NCBI RefSeq assembly: GCF_015477765.1
Contig: NZ_JADLQQ010000007.1
Span: forward strand, 62,001-126,000
Direction: 5' to 3'
DNA: 64,000 nucleotides
Origin: Nocardia transvalensis
Lineage (GTDB): Bacteria; Actinomycetota; Actinomycetes; Mycobacteriales; Mycobacteriaceae
Below the pieces are notes generated by a model. That model was given only the letters and a program-made list of their open reading frames with translations, searched no databases and had not been told where the DNA came from. Each line of letters starts with the position of its first letter. Within the stretch, counting starts at the first letter, position 1. A program made the position numbers and the translations under genes. Below, piece by piece: positions 54,401-61,326 of this stretch.

Positions 54401-56792
54401 GGTAGGCCCGGCGTTGGTGCGACGGTGGTCCGGCGGTCGGCGCATGATCAATGCTTACGGTCCGACCGAAACCACCGTGTGCGCCACCATGAGTGACGCA
54501 CTGGACGCCTCGGGGAAGATCCCGATCGGCTCACCGGTGTCGGCGACGCGAGTCCACGTGCTCGACGGCCGCTTGCATCCGGTGCCGCCGGGCATCGTGG
54601 GAGAGCTGTATGTCGCCGGTGACGGCGTGGCCCGCGGCTACCACGGGCGGGCGGGCCTGACCGCGTCACGGTTCGTGCCCGACATGTTCGGCGTGCCCGG
54701 TGAACGCATGTATCGCACCGGTGATCTGGTGCGGTGGACCCGTGAGGGTGAGTTGGAATATGTCGGTCGCGGCGATGATCAGGTGAAGTTGCGGGGTCTG
54801 CGGATCGAGCCGGGGGAGATCGCGGCGGTGCTGGCCGAGCACGAGGCGGTCGGCGATGCCGTCGTCGTGATCGACGATCAGCGACTCGTGGCCTACGTCG
54901 TCGCACGCGATGACGCACCGATCGATATGGTGCCGGTGCGCGAGCACCTGCGACAGCGACTGCCGCACTACATGATTCCCGCCGCCATCGTGGAGATCGA
55001 CCGCATTCCCACCACTGCCAACGGCAAGCTCGACCGTGCCGCACTCCCGAAACCGGTCAGCGGCGGCCAAGGCACGCGCGCGCCGAGCACACCGCAGGAG
55101 CGGGTGCTGACATCGCTGTGCGGTGAGATCCTCGGCCGCGACGACATCGGCACCGAGGCCGGGTTCCTGGCCGCGGGTGGCGACAGTATCACCGCGCTGC
55201 AACTGGTCAGCCGCGCCCGCGGCCACGGCCTGAGCCTGACGGTGCGCGATGTGCTCGCGGCGGAGACGCTGGCCGAGTTGGCCGCCATGGCAACGCCGGT
55301 CGATGCCGCCGACCGTGCCGACGATATGCCGGTGGGTCCGCTGCCGATGACGCCGATGATGCACTGGCTGGCCGAACGCGGTGGCTCGATCCACGGTTTC
55401 AACCAGGCCGTGTTGCTGCGGGTGCCGCCCGGACTGGACCTCGGACGGCTGGAGGAGGCCGCACGCCGACTCGTCACCCATCACGACGCGCTGCGAATGG
55501 CGCTGCGCGAGAACGGCACAGGCGTCGGCTGGGCCGCGGAGATTCTGCCGCCCGACACCGAGCAGCTCCGGCCGCTGGTCGGTCGCATCGACGCCAGTGC
55601 CCTCGCCGAGCGGGAACTCGCGTCGCTCGTCGCAGAGCAGGCGCGGCATGCGAAGGCGCTGCTGAATCCCTTCGACGGGCCGATGATTCAGTTCTGGTGG
55701 TTCGACACGGGACCGGTCCAGGGCCGACTTCTCGTGATCGCCCATCACCTCGCGGTCGACGCGGTGTCCTGGCCGACCCTGCTGACCGACTTGGCGCTGC
55801 TGGTTCGCGCCGAGTCCGAACCCGATACGCAGCCGCTGACATCCGGAGGGACGTCGGTGCGCCGGTGGGCCCAGCTGCTGGCCGAGCAGGCGACGGCGAC
55901 CGAAACGGTCGCCGAGCTGGACCGGTGGACTTCGATACTCGCCGAACAGGGTCCGTCCCTGACCACCGACCGGCTCGACGCCGCCTTGGACACCGTGGGC
56001 ACCCAGGCGCAGCTGCAGATCTCGCTGCCGGCCGAGGTGACGCGGCGAGTGGTGGACGAGGCAGCGGCCGCATTCCACACCGGCGCGGACGTGTTGCTGC
56101 TGTCCGCACTCACCGTCGCGATCGCCCATACCACCGGGTCCGACGGGACACTGCTGGTCGATGTGGAAAGGCACGGGCGCGAAGCGGTCTCCGGGGTGTC
56201 CGGGACGGTCGGCTGGTTCACCGCGCTGCACCCGGCACTGCTCTGGATCGGCATACCGGACTGGGGTGACGTCTGGACCGGCGGCGCCAGCTGGTCTCTG
56301 ATCGTCAAATCGGTCAAGGAACAGCTCCATGAGATTCCACGCTCCGGCATCGGCTTCGGACTGTTGCGCTACCTCAATCCCGATACCCGCGACGCCCTTG
56401 CCGCGCTGCCGCGTCCGCAGATCCTGTTCAACTATCTCGGCAAGATCGCGCACGCCCGTTCCCAGGACTGGACGCCGGCGCCGGAACCGTTGGGCCTCAG
56501 CGCCTTCGACGACGACACACCCAGCGCGCACGTGCTGGAGGTGAATACCGCCGTGCACGCCACCCCCGACGGCGACCGACTCCAGGCCACCTTCCGATGG
56601 CCGTCGCGGCTGCTGACCCACCGCGCCGCCGAGGACCTGGCGCAGGCGTGGTGCCGCGCGATCGAAGCCCTGGCCCGCCACATCGAACACGACGGCTCCG
56701 GCGGCCACACCCCCTCGGACTTCCCGCTGCTGGCGCTGAACCAGTCGCAGGTCGATCTGCTCGAACGCAAGTGGAGGAGCACACCGCGATGA
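39453..56792 (+). CDS. Five-module NRPS: (C-A-PCP)x5-E
   Basis: A 5779-residue peptide synthetase. Marker residues: C1 HHAILDAYS (141), A1 TSGSTGRPKG (617), PCP1 Ser (1015); C2 HHIAADGWS (1198), A2 (1683), PCP2 (2073); C3 (2256), A3 (2737), PCP3 (3126); C4 HHSAADGAS (3309), A4 (3799), PCP4 (4172); C5 HHAAVDGES (4376), A5 (4870), PCP5 GGDS (5245); E HHLAVDAVSW (5431), later GWFTALHP and FNYLG. Hand-read specificity codes: A1 DMWNTGMVHK (Thr-like), A2 DLKNFGSDVK (no match), A3 DAYFNGVTFK (Ile/Val-like), A4 and A5 DAWTVAAVCK (Phe-like). The leading C domain implies an acyl or other cap, or acceptance from another protein. GTG 39453 follows AAGGAG. It overlaps the next NRPS gene by four bases. 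Confidence 0.95.
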   Translation: MVGSTKSSSLLPLSRAQLGVVMGQALDPSSSAFWIAEYVEIHGDVDLAAIGEAVRATTREVDPCRIRFVEMDGEIFQEHRDECRCVVETFDLTGDPEGRQFAMAWMQSHLSSAPDLERGGLFTAAAFKLSPELCLFFESAHHAILDAYSGSLFIQRITQHYAALVRGHDPGPNPFGHSSLFIDDEQRYRDSDQFAVDRRYWLEKFADEVELVGMGRKATGVSPTFYRETAYLPQEFADRLAALGERLGAKWTRVILAAVACYVHRITDREDVVLVMPVTGRSTPEANMTPGMAANMVLVRFRIRPETEFAEVVTQASAELKAALSHRKYRLEDLRHELESLRGHAVLPVAFVNILSFYLPVDFAGIPTTVHNLSNGPVDDLAFTIYDRSDGAGLQVDVDGNPQAYDADAVAAHRDRFTAYCRAITRDPLAPIGSIEVLTEGERDNVVRRWNPSQSARPGDHICRRFDRHVRRSPDAEAVRFADHALTYRELDERANRLARALLERGVRVDDRVGLLLPRSLELVVTVLAVLKAGAAYVPVDPAAPPQRTSYILADSAPAVVVTTAEFAAAVPDGATTVFLDDPEVVASIAHHPAHPIEDGERSAVLRPANAAYVIYTSGSTGRPKGVVIAHHNVIRMLDRTAAWFDFGDRDVWPLFHSYAFDMSVWEMWNALLNGGRLIVVSYELSRSPHEFLELLVAQQVTALNQTPSAFLPLADAARSAPELADRLALRVVTFGGEALNPAQLRGWFEQRGEWPRMINMYGTTETTVHATYRPLGPNERDVTANLVGRAIPDQRTYVLDSRLRPVPPGVAGDLYLGGSGQARGYHRRAALTASKFVANPFAGAGEIMYRTGDIARWTFDGELEYLGRGDDQVQIRGFRVELGEIAAGLLRHSQVRDAAAVVRGAQGEDQRLIAYVVPAHADAPPTPTELREFLRELLPDYMVPSAFGFLPALPLTNNGKLDRRALPEPEVSAPRQGRAPHTPVEQTLCELYAGVLGVAEIGPDDDFFDLGGHSLSAIKLIAKIKAAFSVQLSIRDLFDARTVATIAERLADSALATRPALTPQPRTGPAPLSYAQRRLWFLQRLEGNHTAYNEPYALRLHGKIDAAALAAALADVIARHESLRTVFPEHDGRPRQQVLAPRELPPVMDAATVSKELLDEQLRDFARTGFDLATEIPIRARLFTLDADEHVLAVVVHHIAADGWSAKPLAHDISVAYRARVAAAQPDWVPLPVQYIDYTLWQQRLLGSADDPHSRMSTQLAFWRDQLRDAPAELALPTDRPRPQRPSHTGGRITFDLPVETHRRVGAFAVETGTSPFMVLQAALAGLLTRLGAGTDIPLGSPIAGRPDTALESLVGFFVNTLVFRIDTSGNPTFRELVHRNRPKVLEAFDHQDIPFELLVESLNPDRSAARHPLFQVMLAVQNTEQARFDLPGARARLAPIDIGDARFDLELVVREGHSNTGAPAGLHCSLKYAADLFDSATAQALTARFTRFLSDVLILPDAPISTASVLVGAEREDLLALGRGPIPARSDTETIDRIARQTAMAPDAVAVTAPDGRLTRQQLDRRSEALARALVAAGVGPDDVVAVILPRSVDWIVSLLAIRRTGAAYAPIDPTYPDNRIQAMLDDSAAVCAVTTREWADQHDVGIPLVVPGETGTVRASVMLPDPVALPKQRLAYLIFTSGSTGRPKPTAVHVEGFENTLDWYERELADIGDGAMLIASSPSFDLTQKNVWTALRTGRPLCLAGSRFDPADIIRMLGEVDVAAANMAPSAFTALVEADTEGCLGGLGIVFLGGEPIATDDLARVGAPAPVFVNSYGPTEAADVVACHRLDANLEHYRRQPIPIGTAIPGIDLYVLGADLTLLPRGAIGELYVSGAGVGRGYAGQPGRTASRFVADPIAGAGRRMYRTGDLVRWRTDGTIEYHGRADEQVKVRGVRVEPGEIESALTAYPDIARAAVVVREDNPGDRRLVAYAVPREGARLDSGEVRRLLSRELPDYMVPSALVSLDRIPLTPNGKLDKRALPAPSPESDPVGRAPRTPMEELVCAVFAEVLGAAAIGADDNFFHRGGHSLLATRLISRLHAATTVELGIQDVFAYPTPAELAEKLAGTQASTRAPLTPQPRPARIPLSFAQQRLWFLERLADTGAAYNMPMVVRLTGALDTGALRDAINDVVERHETLRTVFPEHDGEPYQRVLPAESVELPLDIDQIKEAVLDAAIRAEGTRRFALETDIPVRCRLFRLAQESHVLVLTVHHIAADGWSLAPLARDLSEAYRARTAGAAPRWTELPVAYTDYALWQRRVLGNEDDPASLLSTQTAHWRTVLAGAPEELELPFDRPRPVRASGRTGSVPVRIESDRYARLVTTAAEHHATVFMLVHAALAGLLTRLGAGTDIVIGAPVAGRSETAVDDLVGFFVNTLVLRTDTSGNPTLSELISRAKTTDLAAFAHRDVPFERLVEALNPQRSFGRHPLFQVALAFQNNAEATLTLPGLEITAAPGELDAGKFDLSFDLTDRPEQSSLTGQLDYAIDLFDAATAQALVDRLLMLIDAMATDTDLRLHDIDLLSETERRLSIPSPTLETTPWAPIGAIFAARVQAHPNATALVTDHESIGYTELAARAGRLANFLLTRGVEPESTIGIALPRSVDYVIAVLACVQIGAVYLPIDPGYPLERKVFLLEDAAPRLVLTDTERSRSLPATAELVLLDDPPIVRDIDRLPTASNVAVHPRQAAYVMYTSGSTGRPNGVVVTHADIAALALDSGFTGGAHQRVLLHSPLAFDASTYEIWVPLLTGHTVVIAPEGPVDGRVVRELIARHAVTAMFLTTALFALLAEVDPGCFDGLREINVGGEAIAPDAVDRVLTACPRVHVVCVYGPTETTTFATRYPVRQAVTRSAAMPLGGPLDAMRCYVLDSCLRPCAPGVAGELYLAGAGVSRGYRNRPGLTASRFVANTIEPGGERMYRTGDIVRWRPVGDGMVLDYLSRADDQVKIRGHRVDPTEIASMLRADPAIDAVAVVLRTDLPIGAALVAYVTSRAERLDTRRLRAELAKRLPTPLVPAAFVHLDTLPITENGKLDRRALPAPAFDTTNYRAPQNDRQRRLAELYAEVLGAERVGLDDSFFALGGHSLLATKLIARLRAALGVDIPVRALFDHPTVAELADHLDGPAESRPRRPALTARAGTEPVLSYAQRRMWLLDRIEPDRAGYNIPLEIRLRGDVRPDLLQEALADVVARHEALRTYMVEDDGEPVAVIAAPDTGLRMIRCATSPRELAGRLAEESARPFGMDCELPIRATLFTTGATEHTLLIVVHHSAADGASLAPLAADLSAAYRARLAGQAPDRTPPSVQYSDYAAWQRALLGAEDDPDSVAGEQIRYWRTALSGLPAELALPVDRPRPATLSGAGGRERFRLGARTQQRVMRCAERHGASVFMVLCAALTGLLHRIGAGTDVPVGTVVAGREEPQLDELIGLFTNTLVLRADLSAEPSFADHLARTRETVLAAFAHRELPFDRLVEVLDPPRSRSRHPLFQVAMSLNNTPEPRLALPGLAVEVGEPEVATAKFDLSWHFTERVDAGIDGVLEYSTELFDRDTARDLVERFGSFLDAVLDDPNRRVSDVSVLNAGERDGIVGRGAVGGFTGPRRSMPELFVARVLEREAAPAVTDGVREMSYRELDVASDAMARQLMARGVGTEDRVALVLPRSVANVVAVLGVLKAGAVYVPVDPGYPAERIEFVLGDCDPALILVAEGANQSLPQRISESRRAAVRSSGAAVGTLVDDPVPDDDRRLPSIPADSAAYLIYTSGSTGWPKGVLVSHSGVAGLAHTHARRCDIGPGDRVLALASPSFDASYWELSMSLLTGATLVVAPEEPLTGPELAEFVAATGCTAATVSPSVLASVPEGTMPSLDLLVVAGEAVGPALVRRWSGGRRMINAYGPTETTVCATMSDALDSSGKIPIGSPVSAARIHVLDDRLHPVPRGVAGELYVGGDGVARGYHGRPGLTAARFVADPFGAPGDRLYRTGDLVRWTRDGELEYVGRGDDQVKLRGLRIEPGEIAAVLAEHQAISDAVVVVSGGEQLVAYVVATASVDAGELREWLRNRLPDYMIPAAIVEIDGVPTTANGKLDRSALPQPVARTGGEQPRTPTERTLRDLFSEVLEVDGVGIHDDFFELGGHSLTASRLVSRIRARLGGRSAVRDIFDHPTVADLAAVIDGGARPRARRDDGGVARRDGGGVARRDGDGVARLVAGTRPERIPASPAQRRLWMLNRIDPELPTYNIPLAVRLRGRLDVDALVQALDDLVRRHEVLRTVLPEFDGRPYQLVLDQARLDVDTMAIDPADLAVLAASEAARGFDLRTEIPLRAKIFRIGPDDHALVLTLHHAAVDGESELPLAADLATAYEARSRGRAPDWEPLPVQYADYSLWQQRLLGDEADEQSLAAAQLEYWRTTLTDLPVELPLPTDRPRPARTSYHGAAVSLDLDPVLHRRLAEFARTYDVSVFMVVHAAVAILLHRSGAGTDIPIGSVVAGRAEPELEQLIGFFVNTLVLRTDLSGNPTIAEALQRIRHTDLTAFAHQELPFERLVEVLDPPRSRSRHPLFQVAVVFQNSRERALRLPGLSATRYDVAVPASRFDLSFSFVEHRNEHGESAGMDGMLEYSTGLFDPATAEALASRLRIVLEQMLAHPDRGVGDVEVLQPREWEGSYGRGAVGGFAGPRRPMPEIFAAQIRRHPGAPAVTDGERRLSYRELDTASDALAQQLLTRGVRPEDRVALVLPRSVANVVAVLGVLKAGAVYVPVDPGYPAERIEFVLTDSDPALILVAEGSNTALPPSISRQRVAALHMSGREIGSIIGHRAASAATLPAVSVDSGAYMIYTSGSTGRPKGVLVTHRGVAGLADTHARECEVGPGDRVLALASPSFDASYWELSMSLLTGATVVVAPERPLVGAELAEFVTATGCTAATVSPSVLASVPEGTMPSLDLLVVAGEAVGPALVRRWSGGRRMINAYGPTETTVCATMSDALDASGKIPIGSPVSATRVHVLDGRLHPVPPGIVGELYVAGDGVARGYHGRAGLTASRFVPDMFGVPGERMYRTGDLVRWTREGELEYVGRGDDQVKLRGLRIEPGEIAAVLAEHEAVGDAVVVIDDQRLVAYVVARDDAPIDMVPVREHLRQRLPHYMIPAAIVEIDRIPTTANGKLDRAALPKPVSGGQGTRAPSTPQERVLTSLCGEILGRDDIGTEAGFLAAGGDSITALQLVSRARGHGLSLTVRDVLAAETLAELAAMATPVDAADRADDMPVGPLPMTPMMHWLAERGGSIHGFNQAVLLRVPPGLDLGRLEEAARRLVTHHDALRMALRENGTGVGWAAEILPPDTEQLRPLVGRIDASALAERELASLVAEQARHAKALLNPFDGPMIQFWWFDTGPVQGRLLVIAHHLAVDAVSWPTLLTDLALLVRAESEPDTQPLTSGGTSVRRWAQLLAEQATATETVAELDRWTSILAEQGPSLTTDRLDAALDTVGTQAQLQISLPAEVTRRVVDEAAAAFHTGADVLLLSALTVAIAHTTGSDGTLLVDVERHGREAVSGVSGTVGWFTALHPALLWIGIPDWGDVWTGGASWSLIVKSVKEQLHEIPRSGIGFGLLRYLNPDTRDALAALPRPQILFNYLGKIAHARSQDWTPAPEPLGLSAFDDDTPSAHVLEVNTAVHATPDGDRLQATFRWPSRLLTHRAAEDLAQAWCRAIEALARHIEHDGSGGHTPSDFPLLALNQSQVDLLERKWRSTPR
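52098..52169 (+). repeat. 24-bp tandem repeat x3 in the PCP4-C5 linker
   Basis: Three units of about 24 bp code ARRDDGGV, ARRDGGGV and ARRDGDGV (residues 4216-4239 of the NRPS). In frame, low complexity, between the PCP4 helix and the C5 start; a slippage-prone linker expansion. Confidence 0.8.
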
Positions 56793-59700
56793 CCAGCAAT
56801 ATTCACGACATCCTTCCCCTGACGCCGCTGCAGGAAGGCGTGCTGTTCCACGCCGAATTCGGCGATGGCATGGACGTCTACACGACGCAGGTGGTGGTGG
56901 CGCTCGAGGGCGAGCTCGACACCGCGGCACTGCGCCGCGCCGCCACCGAGGTGCTGTCGCGGCATCCCAATCTGACGGCCGGGTTCGTCTACGAGGAGCT
57001 CGATCGCCCGGTCCAGCTGATCCCGCGCGAGGTCGAGATGCCCTGGGAGGAGGTCGATCTGCGGCCGGTGCCCGAGGGCCGTCGCTGCGACGAACTGGAC
57101 CGGATCGTGGACGCCGAGCGGCACCACGCCTTCACCCTGTCCGAGCCGCCGCTGCTGCGGTTCACGCTGGTGCGCTTGGGCGACAAGACGTTTCGGCTGA
57201 TTCTGACCTGCCACCACATCCTCGTCGACGGCTGGTCCATGCCGATCCTGCTGCGCGAACTGCTGACGCTGTATGCGGACGGCCCCTCGGCGCTGACGCG
57301 GCCCACGGCCTTCCGCGACTATCTGGGCTGGTTGGCCGGGCGCGACCGCGAGGCCGCGCGCTCGGCATGGCGGCGGTATCTCGCGGATGTGGAGACCCCG
57401 ACGCTGGTCGCGCCGGGCGCCGTCGCCGACGTGCGGCAGCCGCCGCGATCGCACACCGTGCGGCTGCCCGCCCGTACGACCGCCGATCTGCTCGAGGTGG
57501 CCCGGACGAACCGGCTCACCGCGCACACGCTGGTGCAGACGGCGTGGGCGCTGCTGCTCGGCACCGCGCTCGGCACCGGTGATGTGCTCTTCGGGTCGAC
57601 GGTCTCCGGCCGACCGGCCGACCTGACCGGCGTCGAATCGATGATCGGGCTGTTCATCAACACCGTCCCGGTCCGCGTCACGATCGCCTCCGCTGACAGC
57701 ATGCTGGACACCGCTCGTCGGCTGTGGACGACCCAGCGGACGGTGCGCGAGCACGAACATCTCGGGCTGTCACAGATTCAGCGGCTGACCGGATTCGACG
57801 CCCTGTTCGACACGACCGTGATCACCGAGAACTACCCGGTCGACCCGGACAGCCTCGACGCGACTGTCGGCGGGTTGCGGATCACCGACGTCACGGGCTG
57901 GGACGCAACGCACTACCCGCTCAGCCTGATGGCCACCTTCGGCCCGGAACTGAGCCTGCGCCTGGTGTTTCGCCCCGACCTCTATCCGGTGAGCGACGCC
58001 GAGGTATTGCTGGAGCGGCTGTGCCGCATTCTTACAGCGCTGGCCGAGACCCCCGATGCGCCTGTCGCACAGGTGAATACGCTGCCGGAGGCCGACCGTG
58101 TCCGGGTGCTGCGCGACTGGAACGACACGACCGTGGACCTGCCCGAACGCACCGTGCCGGAGCTGATCGGGCAGTCGGTGGCGAGCACACCCGACGCCAC
58201 CGCGGTACTGTCGGCCGACGAGCGGCTGACCTATGCCGAACTCGATTGCCGCTGCGGTGCATTCGCTCGCCGCCTGGCCGCCGCAGGGGTGGGCGTGGAC
58301 GATGTGGTGGCGATGCTGGTGCCCCGTTCGGCGGGACTGGTCGCCGCCATGCTGGGCATCCTGCGGGCCGGGGCCGCCTATCTCCCGCTCGACCCCGATA
58401 CCCCGCCCGAGCGGCTGGCCCACATCCTTCGAGAAGCCGCGCCGACCGCCGCGGTGGTCACCGCCGACACCGCGGAACTGCTTGCCGCACATCCGCAGAT
58501 CGCCCGGATCGATATCGACGCACCCGGCTCGGCGCCCGATGTTCCGTTGCCGCGGGTGCGGCCCGGCAACGCCGCCTACATCATCTACACCTCCGGCTCC
58601 ACCGGAACTCCGAAGGGCGTCGTCGTGCCGCACGGCGGGCTCACCAATGTCTTGACCGGGCTACGGCGGCTGCTGAAGGTGGGCCGAGAAGACCGGCTGC
58701 TGGCGCTGAGCGCCGTCACCTTCGACATCGCGACCGCGGAACTGCTGCTGCCGCTGATCAGCGGTGCCACCACCGTGGTCAGCCCGCCGGGCGCGGCGCG
58801 CGAGCTCATGCCGCTGGTTTCGATGATCGAGAACCACCGGCCCACACTCGTCGAGGCCACACCCACACTGTGGCGGGAGATCCTGGCGGCGTGCTCGTCG
58901 GATCTCGGTGCGGCGACACTGCTCACCGCGGGTGAGGCACTGCCCGCCGACACCGCCGAGACGATGCGCACGCGTGGACGACGGGTGGTGAACCTGTACG
59001 GTCCGTCGGAGGCGGCCATCTACAGCACCGGTGAGTTCAGCGGGTCGTTCCCCGCTCCGCCCATCGGCGGACCGCTGCTCAACGTGCGCTGCTATGTCCT
59101 GGACCGGTTCCTGCGGCCGGTCGCGCCGGGCGAGGTCGGCGAGTTGTACATCGCCGGAGCAGGATTGGCCCGCGGGTACCTGAATCGGTCCGACCTCACC
59201 GCAGAGCGCTTCGTCGCCTGCCCGTTCGCCGAGTCCGCGCGCATGTACCGTACCGGTGATCTCGCGGCCTGGGACCGAGCCGGGACGCTGCACTATCACG
59301 GGCGTGCCGACACCCAGGTCAAGATCCGCGGATACCGCATCGAACTGGGCGAGATCGAGTCCGCGCTGGCCGAGGCGCCCGGGGTGGAGGCCGCCGCCGC
59401 GGACGTGCGCGACGGCCGGGTCGTCGGCTACCTGGTCGCAGATCCTGCGGTCGACACCGCGGCCGTGCTCGACTCGGTCGCCGCGCGGCTGCCCGGATAC
59501 ATGGCCCCCGCCACGCTGATCCGGCTCGCCGAACTGCCCAAGACCGCCAGCGGGAAACTCGATCGGCGGGCACTGCCCACGCCGGACGTCTCGGCGGGGG
59601 AGGGCCGCGACCCGGTCACCGAGCGAGAGGTCCGGTTGTGCGGCATCGTGGCCGAGGTTCTGCATCGCGACCGGGTCACCGTCGACGCCGACTTCTTCGC

Positions 59701-61324
59701 CCTCGGAGGCGACAGCATCGGTGCGATGCGGGTCGCCGCGCAGGCCAGGCAGGCCGGAATTCATTTGCTGCCCAAGGACGTTTTCGAACACCGCACCGTC
59801 GCACGGTTGCTCGCGGGGGCGGGCGCACGCGCGGCCGCTCCACACGACGGTGATGCCGACTCGGTGGGCGCCTTCGCCGCGCCGCCGATGGTCCGCTGGC
59901 TCTACGAGCGGCCCGGCGACCACGATCAGGTCAGCCAGTCGATCCTGTTGGAGACCCACGACCGGATCGAGCCGGTCCACCTGCGGAGCGCGCTCGCCGC
60001 GCTCGTCGATCATCATCCGAGCCTGCGCACCCGGGTCGGCATCGATCCCGACAGTAGCGCCGTCACGATGGAAACTCTGCCCCGCGACGCCGTCCGGCCC
60101 ACGCTGACCGTGGTCGACGTCGCGACGGCCACCGAATTGGCCAGCGCGACAGCCGAATACACGACTATGGCGCGGTGGCAGCTCAGCCCGTCCACGGGCG
60201 AGCTGGTCCACGCGGTCCTGTTCGACGGCCCGCAGACCCGCCTGCTGCTGATGGTGCATCACATCGGCGTCGACGGTGTGTCGTGGCCGACGCTGCTCGA
60301 CGACCTGGCCATCGCGCTGGCCGCGGCCGCGGCGGGTGCCGAGCCGAAGCAGGTTCTGACGCCTGAGGCGACGTCGTACCGAACCTGGTCGCAGCGGTTG
60401 CTCCGGCAGGGCACGGACTCGATGCGGCTATCCGAATTGCCCTACTGGGCAAAGGTTCTCGACACCCAGCAGCCTCCGGTCGGCGCCCGCCGAGTGGATC
60501 CGGCCATCGACACCGGAGATCGGGGGAGGACGCTGAGCCGGATTCTGTCCACGGAGTCGACCGAACAGCTGCTCACAACGACACCGGTCGCACTGGGCGC
60601 CGATATCGACGACATCCTGCTGACGGCGCTGACGATGGCCGTGCTGGCCTGGCAGCGAGCGCGCGGGCACGCCGACGCGGACACGCTGCTGGTCGATGTG
60701 GAGGGACACGGCCGCGAGGCCGTCGCCGACGCCGACCTGACCCGCACCACGGGCTGGTTCACCGCCCGCTATCCGATCCGGCTCGACATCGGCTCGCTGC
60801 GCGAGGATCTCGTTCTCGACGACACCGGACAGGCCCGAACGGTGCTCGCGCGGGTACGCACCATCCGGCGGGATATCCCCGACGGCGGCAACGGCTTTCA
60901 GGTCCTGCGCTACCTTGACCCGGCGGGTGCCCAGTTGGCGGCGCTGAGCCGCCCGCAGCTCGGATTCAACTATCTGGGCCGGTTCGCCCAGCAGCCGACC
61001 AACGGCTGGACCATGGTCGCCGACCCGGCAGACGCGCTGGCGGCCAACGATTCCCCGCTGCATTTCGAGCATGCGATCGACCTGAACGCGATCGCCATCG
61101 ACGGCCCGGCCGGACCGCGGCTGCGAGCGTTCTGGACGTGGCCGGACTCCCTGCTCACCGGCGCCGACATCGAAGAACTCAGCACGCACTGGTTCACCGC
61201 CCTGGAAACCTTGAACCGGACGGGACGTGTCACCCCGGCCGCCGACGAGCCACTGCTGGCGCTGGATCCCGACGAACTCGCCGATCTGGAGCTGGCGATC
61301 GCCCGCACGACCGAGGAGGGCTGA
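56789..61324 (+). CDS. One-module NRPS: C(DCL-type)-A-PCP-E
   Basis: A 1511-residue synthetase. C starts 'ILPLTPLQEGVLFHAEF' with TCHHILVDGWS at about 140, the form seen in D-residue-accepting (DCL) domains and consistent with the E domain ending the previous protein. A has TSGSTGTPKG (601), PCP GGDSIGAM (Ser 976), E HHIGVDGVSW (1157), VEGHGRE, TTGWFTARYP and FNYLG. The hand-read code DIAELALIYK gives no confident substrate. It adds residue 6, converted to D. ATG overlaps the upstream stop (ATGA at 56789), with GGAGGAG before it. Confidence 0.94.
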   Translation: MTSNIHDILPLTPLQEGVLFHAEFGDGMDVYTTQVVVALEGELDTAALRRAATEVLSRHPNLTAGFVYEELDRPVQLIPREVEMPWEEVDLRPVPEGRRCDELDRIVDAERHHAFTLSEPPLLRFTLVRLGDKTFRLILTCHHILVDGWSMPILLRELLTLYADGPSALTRPTAFRDYLGWLAGRDREAARSAWRRYLADVETPTLVAPGAVADVRQPPRSHTVRLPARTTADLLEVARTNRLTAHTLVQTAWALLLGTALGTGDVLFGSTVSGRPADLTGVESMIGLFINTVPVRVTIASADSMLDTARRLWTTQRTVREHEHLGLSQIQRLTGFDALFDTTVITENYPVDPDSLDATVGGLRITDVTGWDATHYPLSLMATFGPELSLRLVFRPDLYPVSDAEVLLERLCRILTALAETPDAPVAQVNTLPEADRVRVLRDWNDTTVDLPERTVPELIGQSVASTPDATAVLSADERLTYAELDCRCGAFARRLAAAGVGVDDVVAMLVPRSAGLVAAMLGILRAGAAYLPLDPDTPPERLAHILREAAPTAAVVTADTAELLAAHPQIARIDIDAPGSAPDVPLPRVRPGNAAYIIYTSGSTGTPKGVVVPHGGLTNVLTGLRRLLKVGREDRLLALSAVTFDIATAELLLPLISGATTVVSPPGAARELMPLVSMIENHRPTLVEATPTLWREILAACSSDLGAATLLTAGEALPADTAETMRTRGRRVVNLYGPSEAAIYSTGEFSGSFPAPPIGGPLLNVRCYVLDRFLRPVAPGEVGELYIAGAGLARGYLNRSDLTAERFVACPFAESARMYRTGDLAAWDRAGTLHYHGRADTQVKIRGYRIELGEIESALAEAPGVEAAAADVRDGRVVGYLVADPAVDTAAVLDSVAARLPGYMAPATLIRLAELPKTASGKLDRRALPTPDVSAGEGRDPVTEREVRLCGIVAEVLHRDRVTVDADFFALGGDSIGAMRVAAQARQAGIHLLPKDVFEHRTVARLLAGAGARAAAPHDGDADSVGAFAAPPMVRWLYERPGDHDQVSQSILLETHDRIEPVHLRSALAALVDHHPSLRTRVGIDPDSSAVTMETLPRDAVRPTLTVVDVATATELASATAEYTTMARWQLSPSTGELVHAVLFDGPQTRLLLMVHHIGVDGVSWPTLLDDLAIALAAAAAGAEPKQVLTPEATSYRTWSQRLLRQGTDSMRLSELPYWAKVLDTQQPPVGARRVDPAIDTGDRGRTLSRILSTESTEQLLTTTPVALGADIDDILLTALTMAVLAWQRARGHADADTLLVDVEGHGREAVADADLTRTTGWFTARYPIRLDIGSLREDLVLDDTGQARTVLARVRTIRRDIPDGGNGFQVLRYLDPAGAQLAALSRPQLGFNYLGRFAQQPTNGWTMVADPADALAANDSPLHFEHAIDLNAIAIDGPAGPRLRAFWTWPDSLLTGADIEELSTHWFTALETLNRTGRVTPAADEPLLALDPDELADLELAIARTTEEG

Positions 61325-61326
61325 CC

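Noticed and set aside
54666..56930. Long open frames on the minus strand under the NRPS (up to 754 codons), and similar ones at 40116-41762 and 49314-50921
   Set aside because: They are antisense shadows of GC-rich coding DNA: Arg/Gly/His-rich with no domains, fully overlapped by recognisable C, A, PCP and E domains.
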